The position numbers and the translations under genes were made by a program. Positions 36,237 through 46,714 of a stretch of DNA of 64,000 nucleotides are shown here, piece by piece. This DNA is from Agrostemma githago (taxonomy: Eukaryota; Streptophyta; Magnoliopsida; Caryophyllales; Caryophyllaceae), in assembly GCA_958450325.1 (NCBI GenBank), contig OY288259.1:60724987-60788986 (forward strand). Reading direction: 5' to 3'. A model generated the notes under the pieces. That model did not search any database. It saw nothing but the letters and a program-made list of their open reading frames with translations, and was not told the origin of the DNA. Each line of letters begins with the position of its first letter. The first letter of the stretch is position 1.

Positions 36237-36926
36237 AAAAGTCGCAGTCAGATATCAATTTTCATACAACCATTTTGATCTACAGGCAGCAAAGATGACA
36301 GGATTCTCGTGTAGGAAAATTAGACCGTTGTTGAAGAGAATTTTCTTATATTTATGGTTCTGCCTGAAAATATAGATAATGAATGGTTTTAGCAACATCT
36401 CTGTAGTTCTGTATATCAATTCATGACTCAGACCTGTATCATAACATCGCTTTGTAACGATTCTTGGATGTTCGAAATTCTTGTTATTCAGGAGAGGGGT
36501 GATGAAGTTTGTGACAGCAGACTCTGAAATCGGCAGCTTTTTCTTGATCTGAGACTTTTTTTTCCGGTTTCAAAATTCAGGTAAATTAGAAATAGATAGT
36601 CGAACTGCGAACTGTGAATATCATTTGAGGATCGTTGATTTCTCGTTCATGAAAGCCTCGCTTTTTCATCATGCAAACCAGACATATCATATGGTCACTA
36701 TTTTCGACACTCTTGAGAGATGTTCATATAATGTATCCAACATCAGAATTCAGATGTGCAAATTCATAATAATTTTTTCCTCATTCGCGCAGTTGTAATC
36801 TACAGTACAGATTTCTCCATAAAACGTACTCCGTATAAAACTATAAAAGTGCTATAAAAAGGCCTAGGAGAAAATTCAGCAAATTCCACAGCATAAAATA
36901 TAACTTTAACAAAATCAACACGCGTT
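36237..36926. other. Convergent 3' flanks of GPN2 and p24
   Basis: No gene is seen. The stretch holds both 3' untranslated regions; the p24 side includes TACTCCGTA at 36827. The AT-rich sequence shows no element ends I can recognise. Confidence 0.5.
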
Positions 36927-37936
36927 TTAGACTCTTGATGTCCCACGCTTGCGCTCAAAGAGCCGCTGCAGAAGATAGACTTGCAGGACGCTCGCTCCAA
37001 CAAGTGCTAGCGATTCCAGGATCGCTTTATGAATTGCTCTCTTGCTCATTGCTTCGTTCACTGCAGTATCACACAAGTCCAGTAAATAAACGCACTGAAA
37101 CCATCTTATAATCTATTGCTAACGGGTTTCATACTCAAATCACGAGGACAGACAGTGACTCAAGGAATTCCGTAACTAAGCGCAAGACAGTGAATAACAA
37201 TTTACGAAGAGGGTAAATCAATTACCTATAGCTTGTCGATCGGTCTGTGCCTCAAGCCAGTGCTGTTCAAACTGAATGTTGTAAAGAGCTTCAGCAAGCT
37301 TTTCGATCTGTTGAAGCAAGGGTTTCAAATGTTCTGAAACCACGGAAGAAAACAAATTCATCAAAACGCACTAGAACTCGTAAATATGAACCTAAAGGAA
37401 GAAATGATCAAGATTATATCGATCTTACCATCAGTAGCATGCTGATCGTAGTATGTAAAATGTCCAACCTGTACATCGAAATCTACTGTTTCATGATAAG
37501 GAGACTTGTTATTAAAGCAGAAACTATAAGGTCCTTTCTTGTGGGCAACAAACTCAAACTTCTCGCTGATCTTGTCATGAACGTCATGGATTTGATCGCC
37601 GTCAGGTCCTTTTATCTGTTAACCAGGGATTACATACGGCAATAAACTCTTTTTTAGCAAAAACATGAAATGACAAACGAAGCAACATTGTAATGGCATA
37701 AGTATGATGAATGAAGCAAGAACACAGCTCACCACTAGATCGACACCGTCTTCAGTACGCCAATGAGCGTCAGACTTGATGACTACGAATGAAACATGGA
37801 CCGTGTCCCATTCGTATTGAACATTATGAGAAAAACATTCACCTCTGTCGATAACGACCCTAAGGGCAAATGTTTGCTGCAGGTTGGACAAAGTCAGTAG
37901 CAGGATAGCTACTGAAGTCAATAGTGATAACTTCAT
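36927..37936 (-). CDS. p24-beta family cargo receptor (emp24/GOLD)
   Basis: Type I membrane protein cycling in COPI/COPII vesicles between ER and Golgi. Minus-strand exons 37733-37936, 37429-37615, 37226-37333 and 36927-37060 give 210 residues. In order: a signal peptide (about residues 1-25), a GOLD domain with paired Cys in RGECFSH and FCFNNKSPYHE, a coiled-coil stretch (EHLKPLLQQIEKLAEALY), one transmembrane helix (ALVGASVLQVYLLQ) and a short cytosolic tail RLFERKRGTSRV. The tail and TIDFDVQ-like core resemble Arabidopsis p24-beta2. The start is the ATG after the acceptor at 37939-37940; an in-frame upstream GTG was not used. A 5' UTR intron is likely. The gene is intact. Confidence 0.92.
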
Positions 37937-37938
37937 CT

Positions 37939-39099
37939 CTGCCACAACAACAAAAAAAACAATACACTCATGTTACGAGCTTAACAAACAACTAAAACCA
38001 GTATAATGTAGTAGTAATTACGCCCTCGACCAAAGTTTTAGGAGACGGAAAGTATCTAAGAATAGAAGGAGACCCAAACGGCCAAACCCCGACACTTGCA
38101 TGAGAGTTTTTTGAGTTATTTCAAAGCCGAACTGAAAATATTGTGAATTGACGCAAAATCAACACAGCGTAAATGGAGAGTGTAATAATCAAACATCCAT
38201 GAAACCCGTAACTAAGCATATCTATCTAATCAACTAGTATTACGCATCCATCTTTCACATATCAACCACGAGGACTCCTGCAAACTGAAGGGTAAGGGAG
38301 TAATGAATGTACGACACAGCTATTTCAGAAAATAGCATAGTGCAGTCAACAGTTCTTTGGTGTGAAATATGGAACACGTTCGCACTAGAAAAACTCAAAT
38401 CATCACCGATCAATATCCAGAGACTCGGGGTGCGTTTGGAATGAAGGATTTGGCCTTTGTTTCCGCTCTGTCCCGTCTCCAAGTCAATTTACTTCTTCCC
38501 ATCCGATAATTGATCACCATTCCCCTCCCCTCCTTTTCTCTCGTATTTTGGTATCCAAACACACCCTCAGGCCTCAGACATTCAGAAAATTGACCTAATT
38601 CTACTGATTTGCCTTCCTCCATTAGAGTAAGAAACGATCCCAAATACTCGAATCCTTCATCATCTCTCAAAATTCGGTTTATGGGTGGAATCAAATATGC
38701 AGTAATTAGAATACAATAGTACAGAGAACTCATCAAAGCAGAATATATTCATATATCCAATAATCAAAGAACAAGGGTTAACTCTAACGGGTTCGATTCT
38801 CATCTACGACTTAGCTAATCCAATCAATTAATAATCATTTATATCTCCCAGTTCCATCATAAATCTGCTTCAAAGGCAATACTATTAACTTTTCTAAATC
38901 CACTAAACACTGAAAACCCCCAATTTTTCTACGATTAAAACTATCACAATTCACAATACAAACCCTAATTTCATCAATCTACTCAAATTCTCACTAAAAA
39001 TCGAATCTTTTTAAGAACAAACCCTATAATCTAGCTCAAATAAAAATACCCAAATCTCTAATTGCAATAAAATTGATTAAATATCTTGAAAATCGTTAC
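37939..39099 (-). other. Probable 5' UTR intron of the p24 gene
   Basis: On the minus strand a good donor (GATAAG|GTAACG, at 39099-39098) follows a leader-like CT/AT-rich stretch. A good acceptor (GTTGTGGCAG) sits two bases before the start codon. This would make a 1.16-kb leader intron. It contains the MITE at 38428-38566 and no open reading frame worth calling. Confidence 0.55.
38428..38566. mobile_element. MITE with GGGTGYGTTTGGA ends
   Basis: The left end is GGGTGCGTTTGGAATG; the right end, reverse-complemented, is GGGTGTGTTTGGATACC. These are typical of small PIF/Harbinger- or hAT-derived plant MITEs. It is about 139 bases and non-coding. No target duplication is clear, so the superfamily is unassigned. 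Confidence 0.65.
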
Positions 39100-39756
39100 C
39101 TTATCGACTGAAATTGGGGGTAAATCGATCAAACCCAGTTTTTTTTTTTTTTTTTTTTGTGATGATTTGTGATATGGGTTTTTATTGGAGATGATATTAA
39201 ATTGATTAAATTTACAAGAAATAGGAAAATTAAATTAAAAATAAAATTGAGAAAGTGAGATTTTGGTTGTGTGAGTTTTGGTCGGAGATGAAAGTGAGAG
39301 AGTTTAAGTTGTGAGTTGTAAGTTGTGTTCCACGTTGTGTCTACCAATCACAACTTTCCATGATGGCAATTTTTATTCTTTTTCCTTTTTGGTTTAGTTT
39401 TAAGGTTTTTCAAATTTCCGAGTTTTGAAGGTATTTCGGATAATAAGTTTCCGTCAAAAAAAAAAAAATCGTATTACTAGGTATGTAGGGTGCCCGTTGG
39501 ATCGGGTTGGTGTGGATCGAGGTGGACCTGGACTTGGAATCGACTTTGAAAGTGTGATCTGGGAGCAGACTTGAAGACGAGGTGAGTTGGGTCTTGTTGA
39601 ACTCACCTTGTGTTTGGCTCGCATCCAACCTAAATAAGATGGATTGACAAATTGGATATAACGATGTACTTGGGGGAATTTAATTAGACGATAATATTGA
39701 TATTTTAATCCAATTTATGGTTTGTAATTACGAGTACTAAGTTTAGAGTATCAGTT

Positions 39757-40165
39757 TATGTATCTACGAATTGAACTGGAGTAAGACATGTGTTAAGATG
39801 GGAAATCGTAATCACATGTAAGCTAGATGACTTTGATTTTTCTGCTCAAGTCGTTTCTTAGATATGTCAAGTTACAAAGTTCGACTTTTCTTCACTCCCT
39901 CAGTTGTAATGCAACTAAGTCTCTCAGTTGTAATGCAACTAAGTACGGTTGTTGGAAGAATGGAAATAGTTTTGTCAATCAACTTACGTATCTACGAACT
40001 AGAGTAAGACACATGTTAGGATCGGATCAGATGGGAAATCGTAATCAATCACATGATCATTTTTGCACTAGATTTTTCTGCTGGAGTCGTTTCTTGATAT
40101 GTCTAGTTACAAAGTTCGACTTCTCTTCACTCTCTCAGTTGTAACGCGACTAAGTACGGTTGTTA
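39757..40165. repeat. Two-copy direct repeat, about 200 bp
   Basis: Both copies contain TGTATCTACGAA/CGTATCTACGAA, GAGTAAGACA, GATGGGAAATCGTAATC, TTTTTCTGCT..AGTCGTTTCTT, GTTACAAAGTTCGACTT and CTCAGTTGTAA. The TTGTAATGC.ACTAAGT tail resembles the end of the tRNA-like units at 27287-27935. It lies upstream of the LEC1 gene and is non-coding. Confidence 0.7.
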
Positions 40166-40201
40166 ATTAGAATAGGAGAAATAGTATGTAAAGTTGTAAA
40201 C

Positions 40202-40413
40202 TAGAGCCGACAAAAATTGACACGACACGAAAACACGACACGATATAAACGGGTTTGGGTTGAGGGTTGATGACCCATTTATGTAAGTGGGTCGACACGA
40301 ACACGACACGAAACTTAAATGGGTCGGGTTTGGGTTGAGGGGTTCGTGACCCGTTTATCAATGACACGAACACGAACCCGACACGACACGACACGATCTG
40401 TTTGCCAGGTCTA
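40202..40413. mobile_element. hAT-like MITE with CACGACACGAC motifs
   Basis: The ends TAGAGCCGACAAAAATTG and, reverse-complemented, TAGACCTGGCAAACAGATC are imperfect inverted repeats. The flanks TTGTAAAC and ATGTAAAG match at 6 of 8 bases, a possible decayed target duplication. The interior is rich in GACACGA and GGGTTTGGGTT. It sits 210 bases upstream of the LEC1 start codon, inside the likely promoter. Confidence 0.6.
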
Positions 40414-40438
40414 ATGTAAAGGTAGGCCAATAAGAAAG

Positions 40439-40530
40439 CATGCATAGCATGGGGGGTAGAGAAAGGAAAGAGCCAATCCTGGTGGGTGATACTCTTAACC
40501 CCCCTACCCATTTGGCTACCATGCATGCAT
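40439..40530 (+). promoter_or_regulatory. RY (CATGCA) elements upstream of LEC1
   Basis: CATGCAT at 40439-40445 and a compound CATGCATGCAT at 40520-40530 match the RY motif bound by the B3 factors ABI3, FUS3 and LEC2. They lie about 180 and 95 bases before the start codon. A CCAAT is at 40428. A hexamer run of AGTAAT directly precedes the ATG. Functional regulation is inferred from known LEC network wiring. Confidence 0.55.
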
Positions 40531-40622
40531 CCTCATACATACTTACATACTCACTCACTTCTCCATCATTTTCTTCACTCTCCATTTTCCACCATAGTAA
40601 TAGTAATAGTAATAGTAATAGT

Positions 40623-42109
40623 ATGGTGAAAGTAGTTGATACCAACATATTTGGCCAAGCAACCTCCCCTGAAAATGCTGCTCAAGGTAATGTACTCGAT
40701 CACTCCGTGTCTGAATGTTCTTCCCCTTACAATAAAATATTCGTCATATGTATTAGAGAAAGAGGAAAAACGTTAAGATACAGGGGAATAAATAAGTACA
40801 TATATAGTACTACTTATAATCTCTACTCATTACCTTCTTACTTTTTACTTCTTAGTATTATTTTCAACTTATAACATGATGGAAAGACACGATCTCTCAA
40901 TATCGTCCTCTCACATGATGGAAATAGTTTATTCTGGTTATAGTGCAAGTGTATAAATATATAATTTAAGTGTTAGACGGTCTCTCAGATGATTTAGAGG
41001 TTGAAGGTGGTGAGGAATTTGGAATGTGAATGAAGATGGAGTCAGTATATATTTTGCATGTTACTGTTATGGTTGTTTTTTTTTTTTTTTTTTACGTATT
41101 TAGTTGTATTATAATAACGGGAGAGATTGAACCCTAGATAATTGTCTAGACTCTAGATTACTTTTGTATTAATCACTAAACTAAGACATTGACGGTACTA
41201 GCTACTCCCTCGAAGCAAAAGCTTCACTGCCCACAATTGAATATGCAAAAAAACAAAAAAAAAAGAAGTCAAATGTAATAATTCGTAAGAATCAGATGGA
41301 GCAATTTCGAGAAAAATGTGTATTAGTCCTATTACTTGGTGATTTTGAAAGTTTTTGGAACAGATATGCGGCCATTATCATTGGAGATGAATCATATGAG
41401 TAATATGAATGGGAGAATAGTCGGCCATGAGATGATGAATAACCAGCACCAGCAGCAGCAGCAGCATCAGAAGAACAGCAATGTTAGTAATGGACAGCAG
41501 GATCAAGAGAACAACAGCAATAACAGTAACGAGTGCAGCGTGCGAGAGCAAGATAGGTTCATGCCAATCGCGAATGTCATCAGGATCATGCGGAAAATCC
41601 TGCCCCCACACGCCAAAATCTCTGATGATGCCAAAGAAACAATCCAGGAATGTGTATCGGAATATATCAGCTTCATAACCGGGGAAGCAAACGAGAGATG
41701 CCAGAGAGAGCAACGCAAGACCATCACTGCGGAAGACGTGCTTTGGGCCATGAGTAAACTTGGTTTTGATGACTATATTGAGCCACTTACCCTTTACCTG
41801 CACCGTTACAGGGAGCTGGACGGAGACCGTGGTGGGTCCATCCGTGCCACCTGTGATCAACTTCGTAGTAGGTCTGCTATGGATCAGTATGCTGCTGCTT
41901 TTGGACCTCCTGTCTTTCACATCGGACCACCACCACCGCATCCTCATCCTCCTGCTGCGTATTATGGTGGCTCATCGTCTGCCTGCACTGACTACCTCAA
42001 AGAACAACCTGCCTCAGCTCCTCCCACTCACTCTCACTCTCACTCTCACTCTGCTGCGCCTCCTGCAAACTCGGTTTCCAGTTATGCACCATTTGCTCAC
42101 CACAACTAG
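40623..42109 (+). CDS. L1L: LEC1/LEC1-LIKE NF-YB subunit
   Basis: Histone-fold NF-Y B subunit of the LEC1 class, regulators of embryo identity and seed maturation. Exons 40623-40686 and 41364-42109 give 269 residues; the split codon restores AAQ-D-MRPLS. The N-terminus is Met/Asn/Gln-rich (a short QHQQQQQHQ run). The histone fold is almost canonical: REQDRFMPIANVIRIMRK, HAKISDDAKETIQEC, VSEYISFITGEANERCQ, REQRKTITAEDVLWAMSK, LGFDDYIEPLTLYLHRYR. The Asp in ISDDAK is the residue that marks LEC1-type proteins. The C-terminus is Pro/His-rich with a HSHSHSHS run. RY boxes occur upstream. The start could be further 5' because the frame stays open to 40440, but that stretch looks like leader. I cannot separate LEC1 from L1L by eye. 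Confidence 0.92.
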
Positions 42110-42630
42110 TTTTACTTTGGGCCCCCTTTGCTTGGTAGAAGAAAAGAGGCATTAGTTGCTGATTTACTTAATTACTGTAGTACTATTAACTAATCAGTAA
42201 TCACCTGTTGGGAACCCTGATTTTTGTTTTACCCATCCACATTTCATCTCTAATTACCCTTTTTTCATACTGCACAGAGCGCACGGTTAAGCAACAAGTA
42301 GGCATAACTAAGTAAAGTCCGAGTTCAGACCTCAAATAGAAGAACAGTTATGACAGCAACCTGACCGACTATCCCTTGGCTCAACCAGTAACAAATATGA
42401 AATCTTATTTGTGACGGTCACTACCCTGTGAACTTGTGATGTCTCACGACTCTTGTGGGTCGTCACAAGCTTGTAACGGTCATAATTGAGAAATTACCGT
42501 GTAACAATAGTTTCATAGCAAAAAATTATCCCAGAGATACCAACTTCAAAGAGTAAAAATGCATCAGAAATGGTGTTTACTCAATTACGGAGTACATCAA
42601 AAGACTGTCTGCCGATGGCATCATATAATA
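42110..42630. other. Convergent 3' flanks, LEC1 and FKBP genes
   Basis: No gene is seen. An inverted-repeat-like patch, GTGACGGTCA..TGTAACGGTCA with an inner ACGACTC..GGGTCGT palindrome, lies at about 42410-42485 and may be a tiny element. TACGGAGTA occurs at 42586. Confidence 0.45.
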
Positions 42631-45600
42631 TCATCCTAATATTTTCAAGAGTTGCACCTCGAAGACCAGAGGCTCCTTCGCATGAGACAGAAGGCTGCGT
42701 CGAGGCCCAAACTGCAACCATAAACTAAGAGATTAGGGAACAAACCCTGATATCATTAGGATGTTGTTTAGTAATCTGTTTTTTACCGTGTGATACTCAA
42801 ATCAAGCGACTGAAATGTTTCATGGTATCATCATCAATAAATAATCGATAGTTGCTTATGGATTATGTTAGCATGAAAAACTATTTACATCAGAATCTTT
42901 TTTCTTTTCTTTTTTTTTTTTGCCGACATAAGAATCTAAAACTCATGAAAGCAAGATTGAAATGGAAGAACAAACCTCTTCAGGAATCGGTTTCAAATTT
43001 TCATTTACATATCCCATACTTGGTGGAATCAAGGCTCTCCTCTTTCCTGGAAATAATTCAAGCATTATACTCCGTATTCAATTCAAGTAAGTTGACCGCA
43101 GTAATGTTACGAGAGAGCTCACTCATGAAGAAGACGACACGTGTGAGTGTCCGACATCACAGAACAAGGAGAGAATACTACGAGTAGTTTATAAACCACG
43201 AATTGCCAATTGGTTTTGGGCTAATGAAAAGCGCAACTTTGAATTTACCTCCAGTTTTCATACCAATTATCACATCCTTCAGACCCTTGATCATCTGCAG
43301 TAAAGTAACAAACACAAATTGCAGTGTTTTAGTTTCTTGAATGTCAACAATCATAACATTCGCGAAGTTTATACTGTAACTCCATTGAGGTACCGCTTGT
43401 TACAGGAAATTTACGAGATACCCCAGGAATCGCATACTACTTTGCCAACTTCGAGTATTCAGAAAATATTGTTGTTAGTGAAACTCCTTTATCAAAACCA
43501 AGTCAAAAGATGATAAGAGACTCAGTCAGGTATTACCTGCTTTTCATTGAGAGGAAGTGTTATGGGCATGGCTTCTCCTGTAAATTGATCCACTGTGCTG
43601 AATCATAAGGAAAATACGTGATCAGTCTGAAAACAGCAGGCAATATAACACGAGAGATCTTAATGACGACATAAGAATTCAAACATCGGCTCCAGAAGTG
43701 AAACAACACACACAAATACAGCACTCGCACAAGCTATTATCAGAAGGATTAAGTTGGTTGCCAAATGTTATCGATAGAAACGTTTTCTGTATGGCAGTTC
43801 TCAACTCATGCCTCGTACATACGAAATGACGTTTTGACCTCATTCTGAATTTTACAAAACCTTTTTTCCCCTCATTCTGAGTTACAAGAGCACAAAGAAA
43901 GAACGATACCATACTACACAAGAGAAGGCATTCAGAGACAGGAAAACAAAACTTCATACCTGTAAACAAAATACCCGTTTGCACGCCGACATACATAATT
44001 GAACTCCACTACATCTCCATCCTTAGCGGCGGATCCTTCTCCATCGATAATATCTGAAATAGACCACTTAAATCACAATGGTGCCTGTTACTATGGGTCT
44101 TTGAATAATATGTTATCGAGTTAGTGGTCAGATCATTAATATCACTTGCTACTTTTGTGATACAATATACCAAAGGATCAGATCATGCTACACTGACAAG
44201 AGTTTTTTGGTCTACAGGAGACCAAAGTGCGACTTTGTTGCAGACGAAGTTTGAACTAGAGTCATGAGTACCAGCTCTCATGACTTCACGGGGTTCTCCT
44301 CTGCCTCCTACTAATCGTATAGCTAAAGTAAATCACCCCATAGTAAAGGGGTAACAAACGTCCTTGGATAAAGAAGACCCGTCATAAATACTCCAGTATT
44401 GACACACAAAACATCGAGCAGCTAGATGCTATAGTGCTATACAGTTGCTAGATAATAACTACTCCGTATAATGTCATGGGCGATTTTAATAACGTGTTTT
44501 CAAGTGAGAAAAACAGGTGAGGTGACGCTTTAATAACTATACCTTGAACTTTTACTCCACCCGCAAGCTTCCTGGTTCTGAGTGCTTCGAAATTTGAATG
44601 TCATTTAAACAACAGACAGGTTACATAGAATGCCAATAAAAGCGTACAGAGAGAAAAACAGCGCAAGTAGTCGATAGATACAAGCTTAAGAAGTCTCAGT
44701 GTTGTGTAGTAGGACAAACTGAGCACCTCATTGGATTTTGGGTTGAGTTTCCAATCGGAAACCTTTACCCAGAAACCATATATGCTGAGCTTGTCCTTCC
44801 ATTGACGGTCATTTTATTTGCACGGGAAAAAAACAAGCATCATATTACCGAATTATTTCAGGCTCCTCCATCATAGGCATCAGCGCCCCAAACGCAGGAT
44901 TGATGGTATACCAAACAGGTATTGATCCCATGAAAAGTACGAGTCTCCTTGGATGGATTCCGAAAGTGGAAGAAGCATAGCTTGAAGAAGAGATGATCCT
45001 AGAACTACTGATATTTCTTGCATCACTGTTGCATCTGACATTAGAAAACAAACGGTAAGGCTAGAGTGCCGCGCGTGCTCACGTGTCTCACACTCCGACA
45101 CTCATGAGTCATGACACGACACGACACTTTGACACTTCATTTGAGACTAAAGATTTGAAAATTTCGCCCAAAATAAGTGTATTCGACACTCAAACACCGT
45201 ATTATGTCTAACATTTCCAGTCAAGTCGAGCAACATGGTCAATTTCAGGTCGTACGTGTCATTTTGGGTTGAGCAAAGGTTATCGACTCATTTGCTACAA
45301 TAAACATTCAGGAATTCGGTTACAGGTCACACTCGGAACTTCATACCAGGTGTCGGTCGAGTTCGGGCCGGGTTTTCGAATCGGGTCATACCAAAACAAC
45401 CCGTTTTGCCATGAATCACAGGATTTCAACTTTCAAGGATCGTGTTGTTCAAATAATCAATACAATCTTCTTAGAATCATCTAGATTGGTTCAGATTTCA
45501 GAATTGTTCATCCCCAAAATTCATCAATTGGAATTTGGAAACAATAGAATTATCCAATTAAGCTAAAAAAATTCATGGCAGATCATGTAAATTTTGCAGG

Positions 45601-45776
45601 TTCACATAAACGATAAGAAGGTGAAGCTAAATGTGGGGAGAAGTAAGCAGAGAAATAGAGGAATGGAAGAATGACAATATGACATAATAATAATAATAAT
45701 AATACCTTGATTGAAATGAATGGCGGAAATTGGCAATTGGAAGTTGGAGGTAAGAGACGATTGAAGTTGCCGCCAT
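42631..45776 (-). CDS. Plastid FKBP-type peptidyl-prolyl isomerase
   Basis: Minus-strand exons 45706-45776, 44849-45034, 44543-44577, 43960-44053, 43537-43597, 43249-43294, 42976-43046 and 42631-42711 give 214 residues. The Ser/Arg-rich start (MAATSIVSYLQLPIANF) is transit-peptide-like. A hydrophobic stretch with FGIHPRRLVLFMGS and a twin-Arg-like RR precedes NPAFGALMPMMEEPE, suggesting a bipartite thylakoid-lumen signal. The FKBP domain follows: KDGDVVEFNYVCRRANGYFV, STVDQFTGEAMPITLPL, MIKGLKDVIIGMKTGGKRRA, LIPPSMGYVNEN and the end VFEVQLLKILG. The sequence resembles Arabidopsis FKBP16-1, from memory. Several FKBP active-site aromatics look replaced, as is common in lumenal FKBPs, so isomerase activity is uncertain. 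All splice sites and phases close. Confidence 0.85.
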
Positions 45777-46714
45777 TGTTAGTAGGAGAAGCTTTTGAGT
45801 TAGCTACTATGGCGGACTGGCTGAGTACAAGATTTTCTATGTGGATGGGACTTTGAGCACAGGGGCCAGGGCTATCGGGTCTAGAGGTGATCATATACGG
45901 GTTCGGGTTGGACACGGGTCAGATTAAATGTGAAATTTTGATTCACGGACAAGCGGGTTTGGGACGGATTTGCTGGCCAAGCCTACGGAGTATATTTAAA
46001 ATTTTGTTGTGTCCTAGCCAACTAAATATTTGGATCGGATGGGACGTGCCAATCGGGCGGTACGTCCCACGATAAGCTCTAATCCAGGTTGTACCGTCCA
46101 TTGAAATCAATTCTATCTCTCCACGAGTTCCCTTACTCCGACCGTAAGATTGAGATTCGATTCTCAGTTTCAACGTAATGCACTCTTCTCTCTACTAAAA
46201 AAAATAACGTCTCTACATGATTTTTGTATTAGAATTATCTATTACGTACATAAAAATGGCCTAATTCGTTCATATTATTAGTCCTTTAAAGACCGTTTGA
46301 TTCACAAAAAGGTATTGTACCGTAGAATTACCAAACATTGGAACACCGAGTGACAGGATCACAATCGTCGTCTTCTTCACAATTACCAGAACGGTAATGG
46401 AGAGGATCGAATCAGTCCAGTAACTCGCATAAGAAAGAAAGGGAGAAGATTTAACAACGAACTTTCATTAGACTACTAATAACTGTCTTTAAATCTATTG
46501 CCAGCTTGAAACGAAAATCCCCCAAAACAATTTAACCAGCAAACCAAAACAAAACCAAGAGCTGCAAGAAGCTCAGCAATTCGGGTTCATCATCACACGT
46601 AATGGAGGCGGAACAAAAAAAAACAACACGAATATTAATTGAGATAAAAACCACTGCTAACCAGTAGCCGCTGAAATTAGGTAGAGAGACAGTGAAGGTG
46701 AATGAAACGAACAC
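45777..46714. other. Intergenic region, FKBP promoter to HSP90 3' end
   Basis: No gene is seen. An AC/GGGTTCGGGTTGGAC-type repeat fragment lies at 45885-45960, similar in style to the element at 40202-40413. TACGGAGTA occurs at 45984. The last 250 bases are the HSP90 3' untranslated region. Confidence 0.45.

Noticed and set aside
40440..40622. Upstream extension of the LEC1 coding region
   Set aside because: The frame is open, but the sequence is low-complexity Ser/Thr/Asn, contains RY promoter motifs and looks like promoter and leader.
41378..41947. 189-codon minus-strand frame over LEC1
   Set aside because: Shadow of the conserved histone-fold exon; no family resemblance in the translated product.
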